Assembly: GCA_947497265.1 (NCBI GenBank)
Contig: CANMFP010000004.1
Span: 240,643-304,642, forward strand
Length of the DNA: 64,000 nucleotides
Source: an uncultured Isoptericola sp.
Lineage (GTDB): Bacteria > Actinomycetota > Actinomycetes > Actinomycetales > Cellulomonadaceae
Direction of reading: 5' to 3'
The number at the start of each line of letters is the position of its first letter. The first letter of the stretch is position 1. A program made the position numbers and the translations under genes. Positions 1 to 8,446 of the stretch are shown here, in pieces. The notes beneath the pieces are model-generated. The model saw nothing but the letters and a program-made list of their open reading frames with translations. It was not told where the DNA came from and searched no databases.

Positions 1-728
1 AGGCGGCCGTGGAGCGGCACCAGCGAGCACTGATCGGCTTCGACCTCGAACGCCTCGAGGTGTGCGGCCGTCCGCAGCTCGACCTGCAGGTCGAGCCGGT
101 GCTCGCCCCGGTCGCCGGCCGACGGACGGTGCTGTACGCACCGACCTGGTCGGGCGAGGACGACGCCAACAACTACACGTCGCTCGACCGCTACGGGGTG
201 GCGATCGTCCGCACCCTGCTCGCCCGTGACGACGTGCGGGTGATCTACAAGCCCCACCCGCGCGTGCTGACGACCGACGACAAGGCGGTGGCGGCAGCCC
301 ACGCCACGATCAGGCGGCTGCTCGCCGACCAGGACCCTGCCGCCGGTCACGCCATGCCCTTCGAGGAGAACATCCTCGGGCTCTTCGACGGCGTGGACCT
401 CCTGGTCACCGACATCTCCTCGGTAGGCCTCGACTTCCTGTACCTGCGCCCGGACGCACCGATCGTGCTCACCGACCGGCGCTCCGACCGCGAGCGCCTT
501 CTTGCCGACGCCCCGATCGCCGGGGCCGTGGACGTCGTCGACGACGAGTCCGTCGCCGACCTCACGGCACTCCTCGCGGCGAACCTGGCGGACGACCCCC
601 GTCACGAGGCCCGAGCCGGCATGCGCGACCACTACTTCGGCTTCGCGCGAGGCGAGAGCAGCCGTCGATTCCTGGACTTCGTCGTCGGCTGCGTGGACCG
701 TCGGGACGCCCTGATCCTCAGCGACTGA
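1..728 (+). CDS. CDP-glycerol glycerophosphotransferase-like (TagF family), 5' truncated
   Basis: The frame is open to the left window edge, so the N-terminus lies outside; about 240 C-terminal residues are present. It shows the TagF-type donor-site layout: a GRPQLDL strand, VLYAPTWSG, then VIYKPHPR, then DLLVTDISSVGLDFLYL near the C-terminus. In the family these positions hold the CDP-polyol phosphate used to extend teichoic-acid-like polymers. The gene runs tail to tail with, and overlaps by 11 bases, a second member of the same family on the other strand. The window does not show whether the transferred unit is glycerol phosphate, ribitol phosphate or something else. The family call is firm and the substrate is unknown. 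Confidence 0.8.
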   Translation, partial: AAVERHQRALIGFDLERLEVCGRPQLDLQVEPVLAPVAGRRTVLYAPTWSGEDDANNYTSLDRYGVAIVRTLLARDDVRVIYKPHPRVLTTDDKAVAAAHATIRRLLADQDPAAGHAMPFEENILGLFDGVDLLVTDISSVGLDFLYLRPDAPIVLTDRRSDRERLLADAPIAGAVDVVDDESVADLTALLAANLADDPRHEARAGMRDHYFGFARGESSRRFLDFVVGCVDRRDALILSD

Positions 729-1980
729 GCTCGCGCTCGATGCGCGCGACCTCCCGGTCCCGGACGGCCATGAGGTCCTCGCACGCCGCCACGAACCGGC
801 GCGTCGCCGCTCCCGGCGTCGTGTCGCCGAGGTAGTGCTCGCGCAACCGCAGCCGTTCGCTGCGGGTCGGGTCGTCGCGCACCTCCCGGTCGACGAGCTC
901 GAGAAGCTGCTCGAGCCCTTCCACGGGCAGTGCCGGCGCCAGGTCGAGCAGCGGGCTCGTGGCGATCATCGCCGCACCCGCGGGCCGGGTGACGACGATC
1001 GGCGCCCCCGTCGCGAGCCAGTCCATCGCGACGCCCGAGACGTCGCACACGAGCAGGTCCGCGTCGGCGAAGGCCGGTCCCACGTCCCGGTGGGTGTCGG
1101 TGGCGTGCGGCTTCGCTCCCGCCGGTGCCGGCACCGAGCCCAGGTACTCCCGGATCGCCGCGTCGGCGTCACCGTACGCCGCGTCACGCACGCCGGTCAG
1201 GGGGTGCGGGCGGTACACCACCCGGTAGCGCCCTGACTCCACGAGGGTCCGGACCAGGCGCAGACCGTGGGTGGCCACCGAGCCGTACTCGGCGGACGGC
1301 TGGCCGCCCTCCCACGTCGGCGCGTAGAGGATCGTCGGCACCGGTCCCCGCTGCGTCTCCGAGCGGAGCCGCAGCTGACCGTCGAGCTGAGGGCGCCCGA
1401 CCGGCACGCAGCGCGCGTGGGCGTCGTAGAGCGTGCTGAAGCGTGCCATCCGCTCGACGGCGGCCTGACCCGCGACGAAGGAGAAGTCGTAGGCCTTGGT
1501 CTGGTTCGACACCGTGACGACCTTGTCGCTGTCACCGTGCATGAGCGAGGCGTGGACGAGGCTCCCGAACCGGAGGCACGTGAAGTTCTCGGGATTGTGG
1601 TTCACGTACAGCGCCAGCCTGGTCGTCGAGCGACCCAGAACGTCGTCGAGCGTCGTGTAGTGCGCCACCGTGCGGACGGCCAGGCCGGAGTCGCGCCGCA
1701 CCGCGGCAGCCGTGCGCGAGTCCCGCGTGACGACCACGACGGGGTGCTCGGCGTCGAGCGCCCGCAACGCCTCGTACCACTGCTCGAGCTGGTAGAGCGC
1801 TTCCGGGGTGTCCGCGAAGTACACCAGCACCTCGTAGGGCCAGGACGTGCCGAGCAGCGCCGCGTCCTCGCCGCGACCGTCGGGCGTCCCGGCCGGCAGC
1901 AGGCCGAACCGGCGGATGACCTGACCGCCGGCAGACCGGATCCGACGGCGGAACGTGGCACCACGAGGGGTGGCGGGCAT
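718..1980 (-). CDS. CDP-glycerol glycerophosphotransferase-like protein (TagF family)
   Basis: A 420-residue protein carrying the same C-terminal signature as its convergent neighbour: VGRPQLDG, ILYAPTWEGG, VVYRPHPL and DLLVCDVSGVAMDWL. The N-terminal half (about residues 45-170) is a Rossmann-like region with NHNPENFTCLR and LMHGDSDK, where family members bind the acceptor or a metal-phosphate. It is predicted to be a peripheral cytoplasmic-membrane enzyme adding polyol-phosphate units to a wall polymer. It follows the GT4 gene at 3486-1999 by 18 bases, with AGGAG just before the ATG, so the two form a minus-strand operon. It is shorter than full poly(glycerol-P) polymerases, which fits a single-unit transferase or primase. 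Confidence 0.8.
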   Translation of the reverse strand: MPATPRGATFRRRIRSAGGQVIRRFGLLPAGTPDGRGEDAALLGTSWPYEVLVYFADTPEALYQLEQWYEALRALDAEHPVVVVTRDSRTAAAVRRDSGLAVRTVAHYTTLDDVLGRSTTRLALYVNHNPENFTCLRFGSLVHASLMHGDSDKVVTVSNQTKAYDFSFVAGQAAVERMARFSTLYDAHARCVPVGRPQLDGQLRLRSETQRGPVPTILYAPTWEGGQPSAEYGSVATHGLRLVRTLVESGRYRVVYRPHPLTGVRDAAYGDADAAIREYLGSVPAPAGAKPHATDTHRDVGPAFADADLLVCDVSGVAMDWLATGAPIVVTRPAGAAMIATSPLLDLAPALPVEGLEQLLELVDREVRDDPTRSERLRLREHYLGDTTPGAATRRFVAACEDLMAVRDREVARIERELSR

Positions 1981-1998
1981 GGGTCTCCTGAGGTCGGT

Positions 1999-3486
1999 TC
2001 AGCGGGGGGCGCGCCGCAGCATACCGGCCATGCGCCGCACCAGGTTGCGCTCGGCCGACGGTGCCGACACCGGTGCCGGCGACGTCGCCGGCACCGGACG
2101 GCGACGCTCGACGTCCGCGAAGACGTCCGCCCATCGCGCCACGACGGCAGGTGCGGCGTACTTCTGCGCCGTCGTCATCGCGGCACGTCGCATGCTCTCC
2201 ATCGCGGCGTCGTCGAGCGTGACGAACCGTTCGATCGCCTCGGCCAGGGCGTCGATGTCGCCCTGCGGCACGAGGAACCCGTCCACGCCGTCGGTGATGA
2301 TGTCCGCCGGGCCGTAGCGGATGTCGTACGCGATGGGGACACAACCTCGTGCCATCGCCTCGGCGAAGACGAGCGGGAGCCCTTCGGCACGGCTCGTCAG
2401 CACCAGGAACGAGGCGTCGGCGAGCCGTTCGGCGGCGCCCCGGACGAACCCGCGCATCGTCACTCCGGGGACCTTGGCGGCGATCCGCTCCAGCTTCTCG
2501 CGATCAGGTCCGTCGCCGTAGACGTCGAGGGTGATGTCGAGCCCCGTCCGGGCGGCCGCCCGCTGCACGCCTCGGATCGCGTGCGGGACGCGCTTGCGGC
2601 CGTTCAGGCTGGCGAGCATGGCGCCGGCCAGACGGTCGGCTCGCGTGGGGTCGCTGCCCGGCGGAAGCTCGGTGCTGTTGGGGATGACGAAGGTGTTGTC
2701 GCGCGACCCGACCCGGTCCAGCACGTCGCGCCGTTGCCCCTCGGTGAGGAACACGATCGCGTCGAAGTCGTCGACGTGCTCGATGAGCGGCGCCCGGGTC
2801 CGCGAGAGCGGTCCGTGCGGGTCCGTCGCACCGGCCGTCAGGTGCGCCCCGTGCACGAGCTGCGCCGTGTACACGCCCGGCCGCCGGAGGCTGGCGAAGA
2901 ACTTCGTCAGCGACTTGCTGTCGACGACGACGTGGGCGGGCTCCTCGGGGAGCACGTGGTCGATCCACATCCGGTACACGGCCCAGACGGAGCCCCACGA
3001 GCGGCCCTCGCGCCCGTCCCGGGTGTACAACGTGACCTGCCGTCCGGTGTCGTGTCGCTCGTCGACCGCCGCGAGCGTGCCGTCCCTGCGGAAGTGCAGC
3101 TCCCGCAGCGAGTTGCCGTCCTCGTCCTCCTCGACGCGCACGCGCTCCCCGGGCTCTCCCTGCGGGCGGGCCGTCGGCACGGCGCCGGGCTTCGGCGCGA
3201 CCCGGTCGTCGGGCAGTGCGCGGACGTCCTCCCAGACGTTGTGCAGGGTGACGCCCGGGATCAGCTCACCGCGCTCGATGAGCCTGGCCTGCATCGACTC
3301 GACGTCGAGCGTGGCGGAGAAGGTCAAGATCCGGACCGACACCCCCGCTTCCTCGACGAAGGTCCGTGACCGGCGCAGGAGCGCCGACGTCATACCGCCG
3401 TAGGCGGAGGGGATCGACCAGGTGGCGGCGGCGTAGCTTCCCTGCGGGAACGTGGCGTCCGTGCGGCGTCCGGAGGTTCTGGGCAC
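1999..3486 (-). CDS. GT4 glycosyltransferase, teichoic-acid glucosyltransferase (TagE)-like
   Basis: A 495-residue GT4 (GT-B fold) enzyme. The C-terminal nucleotide-sugar domain shows LDVYGDGPDREKLE and then SRAEGLPLVFAEAMARG, the E-x7-E catalytic signature of retaining GT4 enzymes, followed by YGPADIITDGVDGFLV. The N-terminal half carries a beta-rich stretch (REL.FRRDGTL..VDER) as in poly(glycerol-phosphate) alpha-glucosyltransferases, which fits decoration of a teichoic-like polymer. I placed the start at GTG 3486 because TACGAT lies 6 nt upstream, the leaderless pattern used across this window; an upstream ATG at 3543 is open but less likely. It is probably co-transcribed with the TagF-like gene downstream and resembles the GT4 protein at 24897-26450. 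Confidence 0.8.
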   Translation of the reverse strand: MPRTSGRRTDATFPQGSYAAATWSIPSAYGGMTSALLRRSRTFVEEAGVSVRILTFSATLDVESMQARLIERGELIPGVTLHNVWEDVRALPDDRVAPKPGAVPTARPQGEPGERVRVEEDEDGNSLRELHFRRDGTLAAVDERHDTGRQVTLYTRDGREGRSWGSVWAVYRMWIDHVLPEEPAHVVVDSKSLTKFFASLRRPGVYTAQLVHGAHLTAGATDPHGPLSRTRAPLIEHVDDFDAIVFLTEGQRRDVLDRVGSRDNTFVIPNSTELPPGSDPTRADRLAGAMLASLNGRKRVPHAIRGVQRAAARTGLDITLDVYGDGPDREKLERIAAKVPGVTMRGFVRGAAERLADASFLVLTSRAEGLPLVFAEAMARGCVPIAYDIRYGPADIITDGVDGFLVPQGDIDALAEAIERFVTLDDAAMESMRRAAMTTAQKYAAPAVVARWADVFADVERRRPVPATSPAPVSAPSAERNLVRRMAGMLRRAPR

Positions 3487-3492
3487 CGCTCC

Positions 3493-3498
3493 ATCGTA
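3493..3498 (-). promoter_or_regulatory. -10 element (leaderless promoter) for the GT4 gene
   Basis: TACGAT on the minus strand ends 6 nt before the GTG at 3486. This spacing puts transcription start at the start codon. Confidence 0.5.
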
Positions 3499-3598
3499 GT
3501 GGCGGACGACACCCGGCAGCACCGACCCGAGCGCCGTGTTCATCCCGGCTCAACCCGCTGGCCACCGCAGCGTCGCACCTCCGTGCTTCCCTGAGGGC

Positions 3599-4651
3599 GT
3601 GAGCGCACTGGTCGAGTCCCCGCTGCAGCTGCTGTGCGCCGTCGAGGCGCATGCCGCCGGGCACGTCACGCCGTCCGCGACGCGCGGCCGGATCGTGGCG
3701 CGGTCCGACGTCCCCACGCTCGCGATCGCCGTCGGTGCCCTGCGCGACCTCGGGCTGCCCGACGGCCTCGACGTCGCCGTGGGGCCGCCGGGCCGGGCGT
3801 TCGGCGACGGTCCCGTGCACCTGGTCGGCGACCCGTTCTCCGGGGTCTTCCAGACCGCGCTGGCACGCGCCGGCGCTCCGGGTCGCATCGTGGTGGTCGA
3901 CGACGGCCTGGCGACGCTCGACATGGCCCGGCGGCTCGTCGACGGCGAGCCGATGGTGCGCCTGTCCACCCCGGCGGGTCCGCTGCGGTACACCCTCGGT
4001 GCGGTGACGACGCGGAGGCTGCGCCGCCTGGCGCGAGCCGGTCGGCTGACCGTGTGCACCATGCTGCCCCTGGACGACGACCTGGCCGACGCTCTGGGCG
4101 CCCTCGGCGTCGATGTCGTCGCGCACGCCTTCGAGTGGCTCGCCTCCCGGCCCGACGCCGGTGCACCGGCCACGATCGACGAGCCGACGGTCGTGGTCGG
4201 TTCCGGCCTGGTCGCCGACCGGCTCGTGCACGCCGACCAGTACGCCGCCTGGCTGGCGGGCCTCGCCGCCGACGGCCCGGTCCGCTACATCCCGCACCGT
4301 CGCCACGACCCCCTGGTCACGGCCCTGTTCGAACGGCTGCCCGGGGTCCGGGTCGACTCCCCCGGCGCGCCGGTCGAGATCCGCCTGCGCGGGCTCGGCG
4401 CCGACCAGCGGGTGGTCTCCCTGCCCTCCACGTCGGCCGTGACCCTCACGCGCCTGCTGGTGCCCCGCGGTGTCGGCGTGCTGCCGCAGGACGTGCCCGA
4501 CTCGTGGTGGACGGAGCGCGCCACCCCAGCGCTGCGTGAGCACCTCGGTGTGGCCGCGGACCTCGCACGTGCCGCGGCCGGGCGGGGCGTCGGCGAGCCT
4601 GGGTCCCGTGCCGAGCACCGGTCGGGACCGCGCAGCCGCTCCGTCGCATGA
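3599..4651 (+). CDS. Polysialyltransferase/GT52-like putative glycosyltransferase
   Basis: About 350 residues. The start is placed at GTG 3599, where the protein begins (V)SALVESPLQLLCAVEA, the typical opening of GT52 and PF07388-type sialyl/polysialyltransferase relatives; an ATG 63 bases upstream would add an unconserved tail. Further family-like features are VVGSGLVADRLV, the YIPHRRHDP segment with two adjacent basic residues and an HDP, and a late LPSTSAVTLTRLL stretch where family members bind CMP-sugar. It is divergent from the GT4 gene and overlaps the next gene by 4 bases (ATGA). With CMP-nonulosonate synthesis encoded about 5 kb away, it is a candidate transferase for that sugar. The fold call is moderately sure and the donor is inferred from context. 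Confidence 0.6.
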   Translation: MSALVESPLQLLCAVEAHAAGHVTPSATRGRIVARSDVPTLAIAVGALRDLGLPDGLDVAVGPPGRAFGDGPVHLVGDPFSGVFQTALARAGAPGRIVVVDDGLATLDMARRLVDGEPMVRLSTPAGPLRYTLGAVTTRRLRRLARAGRLTVCTMLPLDDDLADALGALGVDVVAHAFEWLASRPDAGAPATIDEPTVVVGSGLVADRLVHADQYAAWLAGLAADGPVRYIPHRRHDPLVTALFERLPGVRVDSPGAPVEIRLRGLGADQRVVSLPSTSAVTLTRLLVPRGVGVLPQDVPDSWWTERATPALREHLGVAADLARAAAGRGVGEPGSRAEHRSGPRSRSVA

Positions 4652-5889
4652 CGGGCCTGCGTGTCCTCGCGGTCGCCGACTCCGACTCCTACCTCAAGTG
4701 GGCGGCGTGGAGCCTCGCCCGGCTCCGGGACGACGGCGGCACCCCGGCGGTCGAGCCGGTCGCCGTCGTGGTCCGCTCACCCCTGGCCCCGACTCCCGAG
4801 CAGGCGCGCGCGGCGGTCGCCGGTACGGGACTGACCACTCCGGCGGTGCTGTCCCCCGGAGCGGTCGGCCGGCTCGCGGCCACCCACCGGCCCGACGTCG
4901 TGCTCATCGCGGCGACCGGGCCGGTCGCCGAGCTCGTGGCACGACGTGTGCTGCGGGCCACACGGTCCGGACGGCGCCCGGCGCTGGTGACCGGGCTGCC
5001 CGGGATGGCGCTGCCGGCCACGCCGCACGGCACCGGGTGGCGCCGCTGGGCCGACGCGTTCGTGGTGCACGGCCGCCACGAGGCCGATCCCTACCGTGCC
5101 GCGTTCGCCCGGCACGGCGCCGCCCCGCACGTCGTGCTGTCCCGGCTGCCGTTCCTCGACGCGGCGGCCGATCACGCCGCCCCTGCCGGTGCTCCGCCGT
5201 CGGGCACGCCGTCGCGCACGTCGCCACGACGCGTCCCGGGGACCCCGCACCGCGTGGTCGTGGCCGCGCAGGCCAAGGTACCGGCCACCCGCGACCAGCG
5301 GGTCCGGCTGCTCGACGGGCTGGCGCGCCTCGCCGACGACGGCTACGAGATCACGGTCAAGCTGCGGGCACGCGCGGGCGAGCGCCAGACGCACAACGAG
5401 CCCCACCCGCTCGACGTGCTGTGGACGGCCGAGCACCGGCGGCTCGGCAGGTCCGCCGACGAGGTGGGCTTCGCCGTCGGCCCGATGTCCGACCACCTCA
5501 CCCCCGGCACGGCTCTGCTGACCGTCAGCTCGACGGCCGGGCTGGAGTCGCTCGCGCGCGGCTTGCCGACGGTCTTCCTCGCCGACTTCGGGGTGGGCCG
5601 CGAACAGCTCAACGAGGCGTACCTCGGGTCCGGGTGCCTGTACCGGCTGGACGAGGTCGCCGCCGTCCTGCGCGCCGGCGGACCGACCCCCGACCCCGCG
5701 TGGTGCGAGGACGGGTACCTGCACCGCGGCGACGACCTGGGACCGGCCGTGCGCGCGCTCGCCGAGCAGGCCCGGACCGGGACCCTCGAGGCGCGGGACG
5801 CCGTCGTGCCCTGGTCGTGGCCGCGGTACCTGTGGTCGACCACGCGCTCGGCGCTCCCCGTGGCGCTCTCCGCCCGCCTCACCCGCTGA
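4648..5889 (+). CDS. Putative glycosyltransferase, DUF6716-like
   Basis: A 413-residue protein translationally coupled (ATGA overlap) to the polysialyltransferase-like gene upstream. It starts with a Rossmann strand (LRVLAVADSDSYLKWA) and continues with a GT-B-like second half: VVVAAQAKVPATRDQR, ITVKLRARAGERQTHNEPHP, then LLTVSSTAGLESLARGLPTVFLADFGV. The SST.GLE.L..G.P motif resembles the donor-binding turn of TagF and polysialyltransferase folds. I recall this architecture as DUF6716 'putative glycosyltransferase' from actinobacterial capsule loci. No signal peptide or membrane segment is seen, so it should act in the cytoplasm. Donor and acceptor are unknown. It ends 9 bases before the convergent GT2 gene. 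Confidence 0.6.
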   Translation: MTGLRVLAVADSDSYLKWAAWSLARLRDDGGTPAVEPVAVVVRSPLAPTPEQARAAVAGTGLTTPAVLSPGAVGRLAATHRPDVVLIAATGPVAELVARRVLRATRSGRRPALVTGLPGMALPATPHGTGWRRWADAFVVHGRHEADPYRAAFARHGAAPHVVLSRLPFLDAAADHAAPAGAPPSGTPSRTSPRRVPGTPHRVVVAAQAKVPATRDQRVRLLDGLARLADDGYEITVKLRARAGERQTHNEPHPLDVLWTAEHRRLGRSADEVGFAVGPMSDHLTPGTALLTVSSTAGLESLARGLPTVFLADFGVGREQLNEAYLGSGCLYRLDEVAAVLRAGGPTPDPAWCEDGYLHRGDDLGPAVRALAEQARTGTLEARDAVVPWSWPRYLWSTTRSALPVALSARLTR

Positions 5890-5898
5890 GTCCGGGCG

Positions 5899-6984
5899 TC
5901 AGGCTCGGTGGTCCGCGGCGGCCCGCGCCGTCAGGCCGCGCACGAACCCGGCCCCCCAGCACGCGTGCATCACCACGAGCACGACCGGCAGCGTCAGCGC
6001 CACCTTTCCGCGCAGGGCCGGTCGGCGTGACGCCGCGTGGCCCGCGGCGACCAGCACGCCCAGCAGGTAGGTCACGGGCACCGCGAGGCCCGCACCCAGC
6101 ACGAGGGCCGACCCGACGGCGGCGCCGCAGGCGACCAGCAGCAGCGACAGGCCGAGGAACATCACCAGCACCGGCGGCGCGAGGTAGCGCAGGCCCGCCG
6201 TGGAAGGATCGCGCCGCACGACCTCGCGGCGCCACATGCCCGTGCGCCAGAACTGCTTCGCCACGGCCCTCAGCGTGCGGCGCGGGCGGTACTCCACGAC
6301 CAGCGACGGGTCGAACCAGAGCACGCCGCCCGCCCGGCGCAGCCGCAGGCACAGGTCCCAGTCCTCCGCCCGGAACAGCGTCGGGTCGTAGCCGCCCACG
6401 GCCTGCACCGCGCTGCGGCGGAACGCCCCGAGGTAGACCGTCTCCGCCGGGCCGGCGCGGCCGCCCGTGTGGAACGACGCGGGCCCGATGCCGGCCGGGT
6501 GGCTCATCGCGCGAGCCGCCGCCGCCTGGACCGTACCGACGCCCACGGGCGTCATCACGCCGCCCACGCCCACGGCGCCGGTCGCCCGGAGCAGCCCGAC
6601 GCACCGCCGCACGTAGTCCGGTGGCAGCTCGGTGTGCCCGTCCACCCGGACGACGACGGCGTGGTCGGCCGACACCTCGGCGCCCGCGCCGTGCTCGATC
6701 GCCAGGTTCAGACCGATCGAGCGTGACCCCGTCGGGTTGTCCACCACCGTGACGCGGTCGTCCTGGCCGGCGAGGGCGGCGGCGATCGTTGCCGTCGCGT
6801 CGTCCGACGGACCCACCGCGAGCACGAGGCGGAGGTCGCCCTCGTGGTCCTGCGCCAGCACCGACCCGACCGCCGCCGCGAGATAGGCCTCCTCGTCCCG
6901 CACGCACGCGACGACGGTCACCCCGCACGCCGGTGCCAGCTCGCCGGCCTGCTGCAGGGTGACCGTCTCGTCGGGCTCAGCCAT
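5899..6984 (-). CDS. GT2 family glycosyltransferase with C-terminal membrane segments
   Basis: A 361-residue inverting GT2 enzyme. The GT-A core spans about residues 20-250: VVACVRDEE, VGPSDDATATI, VRVDGHTELPPDYV (metal-binding DxD-like position), GGYDPTLFRAEDWDLCLRLRRAG (ED acid/base motif) and an RPRRTLRAVAKQFWRTG tail. Three or four hydrophobic helices follow (about 265-345), so it is probably anchored at the inner membrane face like exopolysaccharide GTs of the ExoA type. Its start overlaps the stop of the upstream gene by 8 bases, making it the last gene of the minus-strand operon that begins with the nonulosonate fusion at 11584. Substrate unknown. Confidence 0.85.
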   Translation of the reverse strand: MAEPDETVTLQQAGELAPACGVTVVACVRDEEAYLAAAVGSVLAQDHEGDLRLVLAVGPSDDATATIAAALAGQDDRVTVVDNPTGSRSIGLNLAIEHGAGAEVSADHAVVVRVDGHTELPPDYVRRCVGLLRATGAVGVGGVMTPVGVGTVQAAAARAMSHPAGIGPASFHTGGRAGPAETVYLGAFRRSAVQAVGGYDPTLFRAEDWDLCLRLRRAGGVLWFDPSLVVEYRPRRTLRAVAKQFWRTGMWRREVVRRDPSTAGLRYLAPPVLVMFLGLSLLLVACGAAVGSALVLGAGLAVPVTYLLGVLVAAGHAASRRPALRGKVALTLPVVLVVMHACWGAGFVRGLTARAAADHRA

Positions 6985-8446
6985 CCATCTCGCCCTTCAC
7001 CGAACCGACGGCTGCCCGCAGGTCGTCGCCTGCCCCGGCGTACCGGCGTCGCACGAGCCGCCGCAGGCGCCCGCCCAGGAGCCGCCGGTCCGCGGCGTCC
7101 ACCACGGCGACGACCCGCGGCGAGCGCCAGCGCGGCACGGGCAACCCGCCCGGGAGGCCCAGCGCGGTGAGCCGCTTGCGACGGAACCACAGCCGCAGGC
7201 TCGCGTCGTCGAGCTCGCGCAGCAGGTCGGCGGTCTCGTCGCGGAAGCGCGCCAGGAGCTGTGGCTGCTGGCAGTAGGAGACCGCGCGGACCAGCCGCTG
7301 CATCGCGGCGGCGTCCTCCCACCGGCCTCCGGACCGGCCGAGCGCGTCGATCGCCACGGCCGGCACCCGGTTGGAGTTGGGGTACGGCTCGAGACGTTCG
7401 AGCAGCATGCGGGTACCGACGTTCTGCGTGGGCACGCCGTACAGGGCGCGGGCCGTCGCGAGCGCCGTCGAGAAGCACGACACGACCAGCCCGGGCGCCG
7501 ACTCGCCGTACAGGGACTCGGCCAGCACCGCGGCCGGGGCCACCTCCAGCTCGACCCCCAGGGTGCGCGCGTGCTCGACCAGTTCCGCGGTGCCCTGCCG
7601 AGGGGCCGACGGGTGCGGCTTGAGCAGCACCCGGGTGAACCCGCGATCGGCGGCCATCTGGATCATCCGGCGGTGCAGCGCGGCCTCCTCGGCGTCGGTG
7701 ATCAGCCCGATCGCCGCCATGTACTGGCCCAGCAGCAGGGCGTACGACCCGGCCTCGGGCAGCCGCTCGGCGAGCGCTCGGGGCACGACGGCGGAGTGCC
7801 CGTTCGTCGGTCCCTCTCGCTCCGCGCGAGCGACGTCGGCCGCGACGGCCTGCTCGGTGAGCGCACCGACGATCTTGCGGAACGACTCGGCGGGCACGAC
7901 GACCCCGGGGACGTCCCACTCGGCGAGCAGCGTGGGGCGCACGCCCGGCAGCAGGTCGAGGTGCAGCAGCCGCTCGACACGACCGCCGACGTCGTGCCGC
8001 AGGTCGAAGCGTGTCGGGCCGTAGACCATGAGGCCGTCGGCGTACACGCTGACGGCGGCCGAGGAGAAGATCGCGACCAGCGCGCCGGTCGGCGGGGTGG
8101 CCACGGACTCCCCGACGATCTCCAGGGGACCGTCGCCGAGGCCCCACCGCTCGCGCAGCAGCCGCTCCCACAGCGGCACGTCCGCCGGCCGCGGCTTCCA
8201 CTCCTTGGGGTGGTACGGCGTCACCACGTCGTTCCAGGCGACGACGGCGTCGAACCGGTCGGCGAGCGCCGCGAAGGCGGGACCGGCGGTGAAGTCGTCG
8301 GTGGTCTCGGGCGCCGGGACGTTGTGCTGCACCACCAGGACGGTCCGCTCGCGCCGGGGCAGCACGCCCGCGTCCCACGCCGCGGCGACCGTGGCCGCAC
8401 CGAACAGCGTGGAGGCGGTCACGACCTGCGTGGTCACGTCGCTCAC
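6977..8446 (-). CDS. Alpha-2,8-polysialyltransferase family-like protein
   Basis: A 489-residue protein. GTG 8446 was chosen because it overlaps the upstream stop as GTGA and gives SDVTTQVVTASTLFGAATVA as the natural first strand. Key stretches are VLVVQHNVPAPETTDD, IFSSAAVSVYADGLMVYGP, RVLLKPHPSAP and LVVSCFSTALATARALYGVP. The KPHPs and S.fST.L motifs match the CMP-binding elements of PF07388-type polysialyltransferases. These enzymes transfer sialic acid or related nonulosonic acids from CMP-sugar to a growing capsule chain in the cytoplasm. It sits two genes downstream of the CMP-nonulosonate fusion in the same operon, which supports a nonulosonic-acid transferase role. Specificity cannot be read from sequence. 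Confidence 0.65.
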   Translation of the reverse strand: MSDVTTQVVTASTLFGAATVAAAWDAGVLPRRERTVLVVQHNVPAPETTDDFTAGPAFAALADRFDAVVAWNDVVTPYHPKEWKPRPADVPLWERLLRERWGLGDGPLEIVGESVATPPTGALVAIFSSAAVSVYADGLMVYGPTRFDLRHDVGGRVERLLHLDLLPGVRPTLLAEWDVPGVVVPAESFRKIVGALTEQAVAADVARAEREGPTNGHSAVVPRALAERLPEAGSYALLLGQYMAAIGLITDAEEAALHRRMIQMAADRGFTRVLLKPHPSAPRQGTAELVEHARTLGVELEVAPAAVLAESLYGESAPGLVVSCFSTALATARALYGVPTQNVGTRMLLERLEPYPNSNRVPAVAIDALGRSGGRWEDAAAMQRLVRAVSYCQQPQLLARFRDETADLLRELDDASLRLWFRRKRLTALGLPGGLPVPRWRSPRVVAVVDAADRRLLGGRLRRLVRRRYAGAGDDLRAAVGSVKGEMDG

